A DNA stretch of 64,000 nucleotides. Source: Corylus avellana. Taxonomy: Eukaryota; Streptophyta; Magnoliopsida; Fagales; Betulaceae. The notes under the pieces are model-generated. The model was not told where the DNA came from, made no database searches, and worked only from the letters and a program-made list of their open reading frames with translations. The translations under genes and the position numbers were made by a program. Location of the stretch: positions 29,380,813-29,444,812 of the forward strand of contig NC_081541.1 in the NCBI RefSeq assembly GCF_901000735.1. Direction: 5' to 3'. Each line of letters begins with the position of its first letter. Position 1 is the stretch's first letter. Shown here in pieces: positions 24,271-36,276 of this stretch.

Positions 24271-24849
24271 GAGAAGCGTTTCGGTCTGCAGAGTGCACCC
24301 TTTGTCAAAGGTGGCGAGGTGCGATGTTTATATTGGAAAGCATTACACTTAACGCTTAAAAGTCCACTCACCGCAGACCCTAAACGCGCTTCTGAGGCCT
24401 AAACGGCCCGTTTCAAAAAAAAAAAAAAAAACTTCGAAAAACATTACACTTTTACCCCTCAAACTTTCCTCAAATAACACTTTGGAGTTGAAGTGTAGTT
24501 TTATGACCCCAAGATTTTTTCCCCGCCTTCATTTCCGTTTTCCAATGGACCCACCTAAACCCTAAAAAAAAAAATCCCTCAATATAATTATTTCTTTAAT
24601 CAGATAAATTGGAAAAGGGAATTTGAAAAAAAAGTCTCCGGTATTTGGCATAAACAACACTAAATAGAGTAAACATGAAAACACACGAAAACTACCATAA
24701 AATTATTGGCAGCGTGGAAGAAAACTTTTAAGGTTTTGAATTCATGCATTTTATCTTTTAACGACCCAGCATTCCCACCACCTATCATTGGATCTGGATC
24801 TTTTTCGGTCCATAATAGACTAGAGAGTATTCAGTTTATGGCTGTAATT

Positions 24850-25312
24850 TCTTTAAAAAAATCTTAGTACCACAAATATGTCACATGTCCTCTTAATAAA
24901 AAAATAAATAAATATTAATTAGTATTTAAAAAATAAATAAAAATTAAAATAATAAAAAAAGATGGGTAGCTGGCCACCCCCGTTGGCCTGGGGGTGGTTT
25001 GGCCATCGCCAAGGGCCAATGAATTTTTTTATTTTTTATTTTTTGGGCCTTGGGGATGGCCGGACCACCCCCAATGGCCATGAGGTGGCTTCGGATGCCC
25101 CAGACCAGTCCGACCACCCCAAGGACCAACAATTGTTTTTTTTTTTTTTGGGATGGCCAGATCACCCCCAATGGCCATAGGTGGCTTCAGCAACCCTAGA
25201 CCAGCTGATCTGGGGTGGCTCCAGGCCAACAGGTGGTGGTCTGGCCACCCTCTATGAGGTGTTTTAAAATATTTTTTAATTTTTTATTATTTTAATTTTA
25301 ATTATTTTTAAA

Positions 25313-25355
<43 letters not shown>

Positions 25356-25403
25356 TAATGGGACATATGTCCTATTTATGGTCTTAGGATTTCTTTAGAG
25401 AGA
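24850..25403. mobile_element. Foldback MITE with GC-rich centre
   Basis: Left arm sequence (AAATCTTAGTACCACAAATA, then CACATGTCCTCTTAAT) is complementary to the right arm around 25360-25400. Long A/T-rich stretches follow on each side. The centre (24961-25250) is GC-rich and itself made of inverted GGGGTGG/CCACCCC blocks. An AT microsatellite lies at 25315-25350. No transposase is encoded, so it is non-autonomous. Confidence 0.65.
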
Positions 25404-26088
25404 TCTTAGCTATTAACTAGATATTCTCTAATCTAAAATGGACTGGAAAATATTCTATTCCCCTCTCCTCTAAGCATCCATGCCCATTCTATTTAAAGTT
25501 TCAAATTTATGTGTCAAACTTTTATTAAAGGTGGTAAAATAATGGATTTACACTAAAGCCTGATAGAAATTATTCTCTCCCTGATATTTTAGATAAAACT
25601 TTTATTTTATGAAGCTCTTTTCACATTCTCTATTATGATTTTTGTTAGATCTATACTATAAATGTAGAGAAATGATCTTTCTTCCTATCATTTTCACACA
25701 TTTTTATATTTATTTTCCTTCTCTCCCTCTTTTTCTCTCTCTCCATGGGTATTTTTTAGATTAAAAAAAAAAAATAAAGATAGAAGAAAAAATATATTTA
25801 AATAGAACATAGTGAGATTTAAAGAGTTTATTGTGTGGTGCTTTTAAAAAAATTGCTAGTTAAATTTAAAAATGTTTGTCATTTAACCAAATTTTAACTA
25901 AAAAATAAAGAGTTCAATGAAAATGCTCTTATTGGACAAGAATTAGCTTCAAATCCTGGGTTGGGCCTAATTTCAGCATCAATCTAAATGTGAATGCATG
26001 GCAAGTGAGTTTTGGATTGTGAACTTGTGAGGTGTTTGTTGGTTGCTGCACTTTTTTTCAAATTCCCTATTCTAATTGGAGGAATGAT

Positions 26089-26250
26089 AGGCTTACAAAA
26101 TTTTTTTTATAAAATAACTATTACAACATGACGTGGCATAACATGATTGTAAAGGAAATGAAAAAAATTCAACTTTTGAGAAACCCAAACATATTGTGCC
26201 ACATCATGTTGTAATTTTTTTTTTTTTTTTTAAATTTATTTGTAAGCCTA
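26089..26250. mobile_element. Small foldback MITE
   Basis: The ends AGGCTTACAAA and TTTGTAAGCCT are complementary, and inner arms (TTACAACATGACGTGGCA versus the complement of CCACATCATGTTGTAA) extend the pairing. Total length is about 160 bp with no coding capacity. Confidence 0.7.
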
Positions 26251-26455
26251 ACATTTTGTGAGTTTCTATATATGAAACGATGTGTCAAAAGATTAATGGG
26301 TGGAATTTGAGAAAGTGAAATGTTTTGAAAGGAAAGAAAAGTGAAAGAGACAGAGTGAAATGCACTTGGGTTGGATGGTCAAATACAAACTCTAATTTTG
26401 ATAAAGATTGGGGATCCGGATTCCCTGGAATTTCAGATTCTGGTGCTTCAATTTT

Positions 26456-26764
26456 ATCCAAAGGCTAGTGTTCTGCTACGTGTCACACTAATATTAAAAT
26501 AATAAAATAATATTAAAATTTTAAAAAGAAAAAAAAAAAAAATAGTTTGGGGTGGCTAGACGCCCCATATGAGGTGGCCAGCAAAAAAATTTGGGTTTGT
26601 CCCTTGGAGGGTGGTTCGGCCACCCCATGGCAAAAATAGGGTGGCTGTCCGGCCGCTCCAAACTAATTTATTTATTTTTATTTTCTTCCTTATTATTTTC
26701 TTTTTAAAATTTAAATATTATTTTATTATTTTATTATTAGTGTCACAAATACTAGTCTTTGGAT
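26456..26764. mobile_element. Foldback MITE with GC-rich centre
   Basis: The left arm starts ATCCAAAGGCTAGTGTT and the right arm is its imperfect complement ending ACTAGTCTTTGGAT; pairing extends for about 60 bp through AT-rich arms. The centre (26549-26665) carries GGGGTGGCTAGACGCCCC and GGCCACCCCATGG. This centre resembles the one at 24961-25250 although the arms are unrelated. Confidence 0.7.
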
Positions 26765-26769
26765 GAAAT

Positions 26770-27965
26770 TGAAGGGCCAGGATCTAAAATTATAGAATCT
26801 CAAATTCTCTTAAGAATTTCGAAGGATCCGGATCCAGAGAGTGGCCAAATTGAATGCACATAATTGACATTTGCCCCTAGGAAAAAAAAAAAAGGAAAAT
26901 AAATAAATAAATATAAGTATCACACTCGTGTGATAAAGTTATGAATTATTGTGTTGAATTATGTGCTTATGAACAAGTGAAAATTGACATCACCCCCCAC
27001 TCGCCCCCACCATGTCATTTAAATGTAATCTTCTGCAAGTGAAAATTGCTCCCGATAGAGCACCGGATCCAGTTGTACTTTCTCGTCTAAAATGGTTCTC
27101 TGAATTGAAATGAAGAAGTTAAAGAAGATGACTTTACGGGTAAGTACAAGTGCATAACTCTTAAATAAAAATAAAAATAAGGACAAAACACGTACACACA
27201 CCGAGTGTGCAAGCTGTGTGTCTATGCTTTTAGATACAGCGTTGCACCTATCAATTTAGCTGTTTATTTAAAAAGCATTCATATTGATAAACTGAAAGCT
27301 GGTTTGCGAAGATGATATGGCTCTATCTTGAGGAATTCAGAAATACTTCATCTTATAGAAGCCGTAAGAACTAAGAAGTTTGTTTCATAGCTAATACTTG
27401 TGTGATCTGTTTTATTGTCTTTGTCTTGTATTTCATCATCATCTAATTCTTTTTGTTAAATCACCACGTATCTCTAGAGCTTAAGCTAATAGAAAGAGGT
27501 AATTATAATCACTTAATTATTATTTTAATATTTCTCCATAATGAAAGTCTATGTGTATTTATGCTTGATGCTCTGTTTGGTTGGGAAAAGAAAATATAAA
27601 GATTTTGAAATTAGATCCCGAGAAATCAAACAACTACTTGACTGGGTCTTGGTGATTTTGTTTTTTCCTTTCGAGATTCTATAAAGCCAGAAAAAAGGTT
27701 CTTCCGAGATTCTATAATTCCCTTTGAATTCTGCGTTAGCATAATACAGCTGTTAATTCTTTTAGAATCTCTACACCAGAATTGGCTTTATATGCAATGG
27801 GTCAATGAGGGAAAAGGACAGAATTTGAGAATATTGCAAATATTGCCTTCAGGAGGAGAGTGAGTCTCACGAACAGCTCATACTATCAAGTAATAAATTC
27901 GAGCAGTATTATATATTCAGCTATCTTGCTCTTATAACTCTATTGTTCTTCAGTAAATCCTTCCT
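26770..27965. other. Intergenic DNA, no gene seen
   Basis: AT-rich sequence with several short A- and T-runs. No domain, tRNA or foldback element could be supported. Confidence 0.5.
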
Positions 27966-28017
27966 CATCATCATCCCAGAAAATCCCTTACATATATTGT
28001 TTGCCACATTCGGCGCA

Positions 28018-28204
28018 ACAGCCTCATAAGAGAAGTTGTCTTTTCAGAAGGGCTAACGATCACGATGGGTTCTTCCATGGTGGGAGTAATGACAAGCTGC
28101 TGGGAATTCAAGCTGGAACTGGTGGAGTGGTCCACTGAATCGGTGTTGCGCCGAAAAGATCTCCCCTTTATAGATTCGCGGATGCCCATGAATCGCCCGC
28201 GCAC
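28018..28204 (-). pseudogene. N-terminal exon fragment (block C)
   Basis: The minus strand encodes MGIRESIKGRSFRRNTDSV, then DHSTSSSLNSQQL and a basic tail ending LLRRMWQT, the same exon as in blocks A, B and D. After the shared tail the sequence diverges and stops within ten residues. The CDPK variable-domain identity is inferred from block D and is not certain. Confidence 0.4.
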
Positions 28205-28331
28205 ACCTAAAATATGCAGTACAAGGATCTTTATTTAAAAAATATAAAATATACAATCTGGTGTAAAAATAACAACAGTTGAGATTTAGCAAAACATTCT
28301 TTTAACCAAACGACATGGTTTACACAGGAAG

Positions 28332-29207
28332 TAGGGTGTGCAAAAGATTAAAACCCGCGGCTATAACTGCTAATCACAAACGTTTTAGGCGGTTATTGAT
28401 TTTTAATAACCGCAATCGCAATCGCCTAGGCGGTTAGTGATTATTTTATAATTGGCGGTTATTCAATCCAATAACCGGTGATTTTATAACCGTTTATTTT
28501 TTAAATGAGTTTTGGGCTTCTTAAGTGTTTTTGGCCTTTAATTTGCCTATTTTTTGGGGTTATTTTAAGGGTTTAAGGCCAAAATATTCCAAAAAAGATG
28601 AAGAATGTTTTTTTTTTCGGGCCACTCATTGTTTTTAATAAGACTTGGCCCAAAACATCGCATACTACATTATATATTTCACTTACTTAGTCATAAATAG
28701 CCAAAATCCATTAATCCAAATACAAAAGAAAAAATTAAAAAGACAAAATCCAAATAGAGGCATAGCACAGCCAAATGGCCCAAAACCAAAACAAAAAATA
28801 TTTTATATATTTGTTTTGGAGGGTTTATTATATATTTTATTACTATAAAATATTTAATATTATTACATATAAAGGAACCACCCTAGGCAGTTAGCGATTT
28901 TTAATAATCGCCTACCAAAGTGGCTTAAAGAGTTAACCTTTCTCTTCTATATTTTAGTTTTGAATCCATAAACAAGTTTTGAGGCATTAGAGCCCAAATA
29001 TTAGCTCATAAAAATTTAGTTAATATCACTCAAATATCTCAAAATACAACCCAAAAAACTTGCTCTTTCTCATGGAAATTTCATCAAACATATAGAATGC
29101 AAAAACATAAACACCAATGACGAGAAAAAATAAAAAAAAAACAACAACAAAAATCTTCTCATATAAACGTGTTTTTTTAATAAATAAATAAATGGCAGAG
29201 AAGCATA
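28332..29207. mobile_element. hAT-like insert in block C
   Basis: Absent from block A, which is continuous across this point. It begins TAGGGTGTGCAAAAG, a hAT-like terminus. Its first 170 bp and a block at 28875-28915 contain repeated GGCGGTTA/TAACCGCC motifs in both orientations. The right terminus is unclear and no target-site duplication could be confirmed, so it may be truncated. Confidence 0.5.
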
Positions 29208-29702
29208 TATACCAATATCTATGACAATTAAGAAACTCTTTTTTCATTCAGATTCCGCAAAAACAACAGGAAAAACTAGACCCCTCAAATCTTTTGTGCA
29301 GAAGGAGAGGCTACCGAGAAGCAAATGTTTACGTTCATGAGAAGATTGAACAAATGGTGACTATGAAAACCAAAATAGAGAAATAATAACTCAAACCAGG
29401 AACACCAAAGGGGACAAATATTAATGCTCAACAAAACTTGGCAAAAGAAGAAAAGCCGATAATTACCTTTTTCTTTTTTTTTTCTGTTTTTGTTTTGTTT
29501 TTTCTCTGATTATTTCCGTACGTTAATAAGAAATGCAGTACTTCTTGCCGGCTGGTATCAGATCGAGCGGTTCTTTCTTTCTCGGGAGGTTTCGCTGTGC
29601 AATATTGGGAGGGTTAATTGCGAATTGAAACAGCCTGGCCTTCAATTTATACCAACGAACACCCGCACAAGTCCACAAAAAATAATACAGTTGCCAAGGC
29701 AC

Positions 29703-29752
29703 GTGGCACAATATAATTAATTCAAATTTTTAAAAATCCAATTATATTGTGC
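29703..29752. repeat. Hairpin in block C equivalent to the block A palindrome
   Basis: Perfect 14-bp arms GGCACAATATAATT and AATTATATTGTGCC enclose a 22-bp A/T-rich loop. Block A has the same arm motif around a one-base loop. Confidence 0.75.
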
Positions 29753-30296
29753 CACGATGACCCAAGAAAGTCTTTTATGTAGAACTTTGGCAACTGTTAC
29801 ATTCCCTAGTTGGCAGCAAACAACAGTGTCACGGTCACCCATCAATGCATGGATCGGTCTGTGTGAATACGTTGTGGTGAGTCTGGTGACCAGGTGGCAG
29901 TGAAGGGTTAAGAGTGTCAAATGCCCCGGCCCCCTCAACTCCAAGAACTTTCCTTTACTCACCAATAGGATTTTTTCACGTAAGAAATTCTAATTAAGCT
30001 ATGCCACGTATGCCATATATATTTTGTGATTTATTTTAAATAAAGATTATTTTATGAAATTAAATATTTTGAATTGATTATTTATTTGATTCTTATTTTT
30101 TGATGGAAAGAATAAACAAGGTAATAATTCTGATTGATTGAGAGTCCCATCTATTGACACTGATAGACATGGGTTAGAAGATCTCTCTTTCTTTATTGCA
30201 AAAATTAATTTTTAATTTGCTTGAGCAAAGATGGCTGGGATAATTTTGAAACCTTATTTTCACTTCGCATTTTATATTTTTATAGCATTTAATTTT

Positions 30297-31183
30297 AGGG
30301 TTAAATAGTCCATATCTCCTGGGATTTTCTAACTTTATTTTTTTCTCTCTGGAGTTTCATTTTTATCACAGGAGGTCCCTGTGGTTTTGATAAGTGACCA
30401 AATTAGTTAATCCGTTAGTTGACCGTTAGTTGACTGTACGGACTGACACGTGGACCAATCAGACGTCGACACGTGGCACATATATTAATTTTTTTTAAAA
30501 TTAAAAAAATGTTTTCTTTTTTAAAAATTAAAAAGAAATGTATTTAAAAAAAAAAATAAATAAATAAAAAATAGGAAAAAAAATTGGGGGTGGCTGGCCA
30601 TTTGGGNNNNNNNNNNNNNNNNNNNNNNNNNNNNNNNNNNNNNNNNNNNNNNNNNNNNNNNNNNNNNNNNNNNNNNNNNNNNNNNNNNNNNNNNNNNNNN
30701 NNNNNNNNNNNNNNNNNNNNNNNNNNNNNNNNNNNNNNNNNNNNNNNNNNNNNNNNNNNNNNNNNNNNNNNNNNNNNNNNNNNNNNNNNNNNNNNNNNNN
30801 NNNNNNNNNNNNNNNNNNNNNNNNNNNNNNNNNNNNNNNNNNNNNNNNNNNNNNNNNNNNNNNNNNNNNNNNNNNNNNNNNNNNNNNNNNNNNNNNNNNN
30901 NNNNNNNNNNNNNNNNNNNNNNNNNNNNNNNNNNNNNNNNNNNNNNNNNNNNNNNNNNNNNNNNNNNNNNNNNNNNNNNNNNNNNNNNNNNNNNNNNNNN
31001 NNNNNNNNNNNNNNNNNNNNNNNNNNNNNNNNNNNNNNNNNNNNNNNNNNNNNNNNNNNNNNNNNNNNNNNNNNNNNNNNNNNNNNNNNNNNNNNNNNNN
31101 NNNNNCCTCCTGTAATAAAAATGAAATCCCAAGAAAAAAAATAAATAAATAAAAATTTTAGAGAGTTTAGAGTATTTAACCCT
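30297..31183. mobile_element. TIR element containing an assembly gap
   Basis: The left end AGGGTTAAATA and right end TATTTAACCCT are complementary, and pairing continues through CTCCTGGGATTT and TTTCATTTTTATCACAGGAG for about 80 bp. The 7 bases TAATTTT flank both ends (30290-30296, 31184-31190), a likely target-site duplication. The interior is mostly unresolved. Just before the gap the sequence GGGGGTGGCTGGCCATTTGGG begins a GC-rich centre like those of the other foldback elements. Confidence 0.65.
30607..31105. other. Assembly gap (499 N)
   Basis: Undetermined bases in the centre of an inverted-repeat element, a place where short-read assembly commonly fails. Confidence 0.95.
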
Positions 31184-31189
31184 TAATTT

Positions 31190-32160
31190 TATATGCCCAC
31201 TGAAAATTTGGTTTACTCGTGATTTCTTCTTACTTTTTCTTGCTCTCTACGATTCGTTTGGTGTGCCAGAAAATCATTAATTGGAAGCGTGGAATAAAAA
31301 TTTTGAAGCTTGGAATTCCTGCATTTTCTCTTTTAACGACCCAGCATCCCATGCCACCTATCCTCTTAGCCTCCATCACTACCAGTGTCCCCACCTCTCC
31401 TCCTTTTTTTTTCTTTTTTGGGACTTCCCCACCTCTCCCTCTTAACCTCATTGACTCAATTAATATTGAGAAGTGTTAGCGAGCGAAAGAGTTTCACCAA
31501 AAAAATTTTTAAATTGATGTGACAGACCATAAGTGACAGATAAAAAAAATAATTATATTTTTTTAATTTAAAAACTTTTACCACACAAATTTGAAAATCT
31601 TTTTGGGTTCAATTCTCTCTATCACTACTCATTAATATTTTGGTATGAATTGGGGATCAAAAGTCCAAACAAAGGCCGGCAAATGAACAAGAAAAGAAAC
31701 TAAGAAAACGGAATATATGGAGAATATTGGGGATCACGCTTGAGGTCTTGTATACATGTAGCCGATCGAGCTCATGGAAGCGGGCATGTCCTGAATTAAT
31801 CTAGATGTTTTCACCACCGGAAACCATCTTCTCACAGCAGAGACAGAGGCATAGAATTTCAACAAAGAGAACGACAAGAAAAAGATTGCGTTTGGATATT
31901 TCTCACACTTATTTGAGGGACAGAAATTAGCTGTACGTGTTGGAGCGTTTTTTGTCCAAGGATCCGCTGTCTCGGTGATTTTTCATTGATGGTTCTGTGA
32001 GAGGGAGAGGTAGTCTCAGGGAGAGAGAGTCGTGAGGGAGAGGCATAAGAGACTTTTATTCCTAATGTGCACACAGGTGAACATGTGTCAACATCTGAGT
32101 GCATGGGTGATTGCATATGATAAATAAATATAAGAGGTGGGGCCTTATGGAGAGATATTT
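31190..32160. other. Intergenic DNA, partly related to blocks D and E
   Basis: 31200-31372 resembles 24690-24790 and 58380-58490 (shared CTTTTAACGACCCAGCAT), extending the block C homology. The rest (31480-32160) contains no supported gene. Confidence 0.5.
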
Positions 32161-32639
32161 TTTCCCCAACCAGTTACAAAGTGATTTGTAGTTAATTTAT
32201 ACAAATTACTCTAATAAAATGACATGTGTTATTAAAACATGTGATAATCATATACTTTCTTATGAGAAATGATCGGTGTCAATAATTTGCCTATGGCCTC
32301 GTTTGGTTCGCGGAATGTCTACTCCATTGAAAAATGATTAGCTACTACTGGGAATAGAAGAGTGTGTAATAGATTACCTATTCATATTCTTTTGTTTGGT
32401 TGCAACGCTGGAATAGACTAGCTAATCATATTCCTTCGTTTGTTACAATACAATATGTTGGTGAATGGAATTATATTGTAATCAAATTTCCTAAAATACC
32501 CTTATAATGCAAATACAATTTATATTATTAAGGACTTTCATTCTCTTTTTTTCTTAAACATAAACAACTTTACTATAACTTCTTTTTCTTTTTTTTTTTT
32601 GTTTTTAATTATGTCAGGTATGTGGCCCTTTTTTTCTTT

Positions 32640-33165
32640 TTTCTTTTTTTTTTTTGCAATTATGCTACAAAATTATTTATATAAAAAAATACATTTGGAG
32701 AATGTACAGAGAATCAAAAGAAATCAAAAAATAGATTATATATTTGTATTTTATAAAAACCTTGCAGATTCTGTTTCTTCGTCAAAGAATAAAAAATTAA
32801 GAAAAAAGAGATACGGAGAAACATAATAATAAAAAAAAAAGTACATAAATAAAAAGACAGAGAAATGGAGAGAGGAAAATCAGAGAGAAACGGTACAAAG
32901 AATCAAAAGAAATCAAAAAACATAATTTAAAAAAGAAAAAAAAAATGAGAAACAGTATAGAGAAGGAAGACAACATAGAGAAGAAAAAAAAATCGTTTGC
33001 ACTTGCAGAAAAACTGTACCAGAAGAATCAGAGAGAAAATAGAATGAGAGATAGAAAAAGAGCGATAACGAAATATAGAGACGAAGAAAAGAGAAATGGA
33101 TATATATATATATATATAGAGAGAGAGAGTGAGAGAGTGAGATATAGAAGAATCAGAGAGAGAAC
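32640..33165 (+). repeat. Purine-rich low-complexity stretch
   Basis: Repeated AGAGA/GAAATCAAAAGAAA text dominates this part of the middle element, with an AT microsatellite at 33100. Open frames here are low-complexity lysine/glutamate/arginine strings and are not regarded as genes. Confidence 0.6.
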
Positions 33166-33229
33166 GAAATTTAATCCCACAAGTGAGGTTTTTTATGTCA
33201 ATCTACACAATTAGGCTTTGTTTGGCAAC

Positions 33230-33269
33230 AGCCTTGACCCAGACACTGTTCAGTGTCTGGGTCAAGGCT
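33230..33269. repeat. Perfect hairpin inside the left Harbinger terminus
   Basis: Arms AGCCTTGACCCAGACACTG (33230-33248) and the exact complement (33251-33269) flank a TT loop. The right terminus keeps GCCTTGACCCAG but not the second arm, so this hairpin is specific to the left end. Confidence 0.9.
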
Positions 33270-33451
33270 CGGTTTTTGGGGTAACAATTTACCCATTTTT
33301 CCCCATTCTGCCCCTACCTCTTACTGATTGAAACAGGCCCGGTGTTGTGTCTTTCCCACGCTGAAGAAAGGAAAAAGGCCAGCGTCTCCCCAACACAGTG
33401 CCCCTCACACGCGTCCGAAGCTGCCTTGTTGAAAACCATTTCTGATTTCTC

Positions 33452-33600
33452 NNNNNNNNNNNNNNNNNNNNNNNNNNNNNNNNNNNNNNNNNNNNNNNNN
33501 NNNNNNNNNNNNNNNNNNNNNNNNNNNNNNNNNNNNNNNNNNNNNNNNNNNNNNNNNNNNNNNNNNNNNNNNNNNNNNNNNNNNNNNNNNNNNNNNNNNN
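33452..33600. other. Assembly gap (149 N)
   Basis: Undetermined bases in the 5' region of the Harbinger element. Confidence 0.95.
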
Positions 33601-36276
33601 ATCGAAGGTACTGCATATAGCTTTTTGTTATGGTTCTGTAGAATTTAATTTTGTTGGTTTGGTTTTTCGTTATCTTGCGTAGAATTGTATTTTGGTTTTT
33701 CCTTATAAATGTTGGCAGAATCACAATAAATTGCTTGAAAACCTGTTAATGCATGCCCCATTGAGAAAGGGGAAAATTAGACACTATCACATTTGTGTCC
33801 AAAGTTTGGGTTCAGTTTTTCACAGCTGCTTGCAGAGACCAGGGTAAGTTTTGCTGTGTAGGTTAGATATTGTTACCCACATGAGATTGTGTGATATCAT
33901 TAACAGGGGTCCAAGAATCTTTTGAATTATTATTGATTGCAGACTTTGTTTGCTTCTATCCTGGGCTGATTTCCTGTTTTCCAAGTGTATATGCAATTTT
34001 GTTTGATTCAATTGTCTTCTTATTGGAGAAGTGTATAAAGAAACAGAGTTATATACTCATTTAGTAGGGTTCCCCTTTTAGTCATTTGACTTGAAAAAGT
34101 CTAGAATTGTATTTGGATACAAAGTTATATTTGTTAAAGCAATGTCTAGGGGGATTTTTCTTTTGCTTTTTTTTTTCGGCATTTCACTTGAAAAAAGTAC
34201 TCTGACATGGTGTACATATTGTTTATAAAATATTTTGTATTTAAGTTGTTTGTTAATATTGAGAAAGAACAAAATACAATATACCACAAAATAAACATAA
34301 AATTCTCCATAGTTAGGATCTATACAAATTCTCCATAGGTAGGATCTATACAAATTCTTCTTTGGGGGGGTCACACTAAAAAAGAGATTGAAACATCCAG
34401 CAATGAAACAGGAAATATAATTCAAGCATAGCTCAAAATATTATCAACCTATTTGTTGCCCTAGGGATGCAAGTCCATGACAGTGAAAGATCCTACCAAT
34501 TGTACATGATGGTTGAACTTGGCATACCCTTGAAGTCATGGGCATGAGATATTAAGGCTTAGAAACAAAAAGAGAAAAACAACGGAATAACCATGGGAAT
34601 TTAAAACTTTATGCTTAACATTAGGATATGATTATTACTGATTCTTCTTTAAAATGTTTTAGACACTTGCTTATTCAAGTTTGGACATTCAAAGGGTGAC
34701 CTCAGTCAGTATGAAATTGGGGTAAGTGGGTTTGATTAAACTATTAATTTTTAATTAAAATCAGCCAATGCGTATTATTGAATCTATGTCTTAAAATAGT
34801 TTACAATGGGTGCTATTTTATGCATTACATATTGTTCAAGAAAGTTTATATTTTATGCATGACTTTGTGTATATCAAGCCTATGTTATGATGTTCCAAAA
34901 GTTAAAAAAAAAAATGATCCTAAGTTGAGCTAATCCGAGTCAAGCCCAAGCCTATCCACAAGCCGCTCTGTTCATTTGCATCCCTAAGTTTAGAATAAGT
35001 GCTTGTATGCACAATGAAAAAGATTTTTAGTTGATTTCGAGTACATTGTTATTTACTAGTTATTTATGGTTGTTATAGTGTAAATATTGGTTAATGTTTT
35101 GAGGTTTTAAATTTGAGATATTACATTTGTAAATGCTTTGGTTATTATGAATGAAATTTTAGCTTCCTTTGTGATCTATGTTTACATGATCACTATTCAC
35201 TACCTCATCTCTTTGGGATTGGTTTGTGACAAGATGAATTTGAGCAGTAAACTCAACCAGCTAAAGGGAATAAGAGGGGGTGGTGGAGGAAAGCAACATG
35301 TTCTAGATTTTAGAAGAAGACATATTATGGCTTTCAGAAACTTTGGAGATCAAACTTTTTGGGTTTTGCAAGAAGCACTTGCTACAGAGAAGGAAAAAAA
35401 AAAAAAACAATTAATATGGCCATTTTCCTGACATGAACCAGTTCAGAGGGACATTTACTGATTAGAGGTCCAAATACAATTTTCAATCGGTAGGGATTAC
35501 TCTCCCTTGGGCATTTCTTGCTTTATCCTATGATTTTGCTAGTTCAAATTACATAAATGAAAACAAGAATGCCAATAACATCCTAGCTAGGAAAACAGAA
35601 CGTGTGAAAATCAACATCAGCTTTTGTTTATAAAGTTGTGGGAAAACAGTTGTCTAAATCTGCACTCATAAGAATCAAATCCCCTACTATATAATAATCT
35701 TGGGTTTTGCATGTATGCATGTATGTTGGTTTTGCTTTATAAGTAGATTTTATCGCTTTATCTTCTTGGGCTTATTTTGTACTTCTAATCAAAATATGTA
35801 GCTTCTCGAGATGTTATAAATTCATATACATTTTTAGCAAATGGATAAATGACGCTTTGTTTGCTGGCCATGAAAAAATTGGCCATAAGTATGCTAAATA
35901 TGTGTATCTGTGTGTTGTCTTTGGTATTAGGGTCTTTCATCAATTATGATTAATATGCCACCACTTTCTGCTTACTCGGCATTAATGTTGGCCTTGTTTA
36001 ATTTTCAGTTCGGCGGGTATAACTTGCGACAACGACATTCCAACAACTTCAAGGTAGGCTTCTTATTTTATACCAAAGCTTGCTTCATTTAAAAATTGTT
36101 CGTGCCTAACCTATTTTCCTGCTTATTGTAAATATGTCGTATCACAGTTCACGTAATCGTATATATTAGTTCGAGTGTCTACGTAAAATATTAGTTTTGT
36201 GTTAACTGTGGTTGGTAGATAAGTATAATACATGATTTATGCACGTTGTTTTGCTGTTTTCTATACATATTCGTAG
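33601..36276. other. Harbinger 5' region, no gene seen
   Basis: Long AT-rich stretch upstream of the Myb gene. TAGGGATGCAA at 34463 and TTTGCATCCCTA at 34976-34987 form a short inverted pair resembling hAT-type termini around about 520 bp, but no target-site duplication supports an insertion. An intron and leader for the Myb gene probably lie here. Confidence 0.4.

Larger units (their letters stand above)
23459..25965 (-). repeat. Block E: leader/promoter part of the CDPK-like fragment
   Basis: Block E lacks the coding exon; the CACTA element ends just before it. It matches block D in three collinear pieces: 23459-24345 with 57390-57985, 24510-24775 with 58150-58487, and 25625-25965 with 58490-58834. 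Between the last two pieces E contains about 850 bp absent from D, including a foldback element. On the minus strand the order is upstream region, leader and first intron, as in blocks A and C. No function is expected for this fragment alone. Confidence 0.6.
27971..30130 (-). repeat. Block C: CDPK-like gene-fragment segment with insert
   Basis: Matches block A collinearly from the exon (about 28018-28190) through leader and promoter to 30130. The one large difference is an extra 0.87 kb at 28332-29207. On the minus strand a TATAAATT box (about 29646-29653) precedes a leader. A splice-donor-like GGTAATT near 29465 precedes the long intron, and an acceptor-like boundary precedes the coding exon. 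This exon structure suggests a gene 5' end that has lost its downstream exons. Confidence 0.6.

Noticed and set aside
23957..24371. Overlapping open frames on both strands in the GC-rich part of block E
   Set aside because: They come from higher GC and a minisatellite; the frames are not kept in block D.
30521..31144. Long open frames on both strands near 30521-31144
   Set aside because: They are open only because they span undetermined bases.
31859..32116. 85-residue minus-strand open frame
   Set aside because: No domain, no promoter or splice context, and no second copy in the window.
32945..33214. Open frame of 89 residues in purine-rich DNA
   Set aside because: Low-complexity Lys/Glu/Arg text from AGAGA repeats, no domain, inside a transposon.
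34463..34987. Possible hAT MITE with TAGGGATGCAA ends
   Set aside because: Flanking 8-bp sequences do not match and the inner arms do not pair, so an insertion is not supported; mentioned only in the region note.
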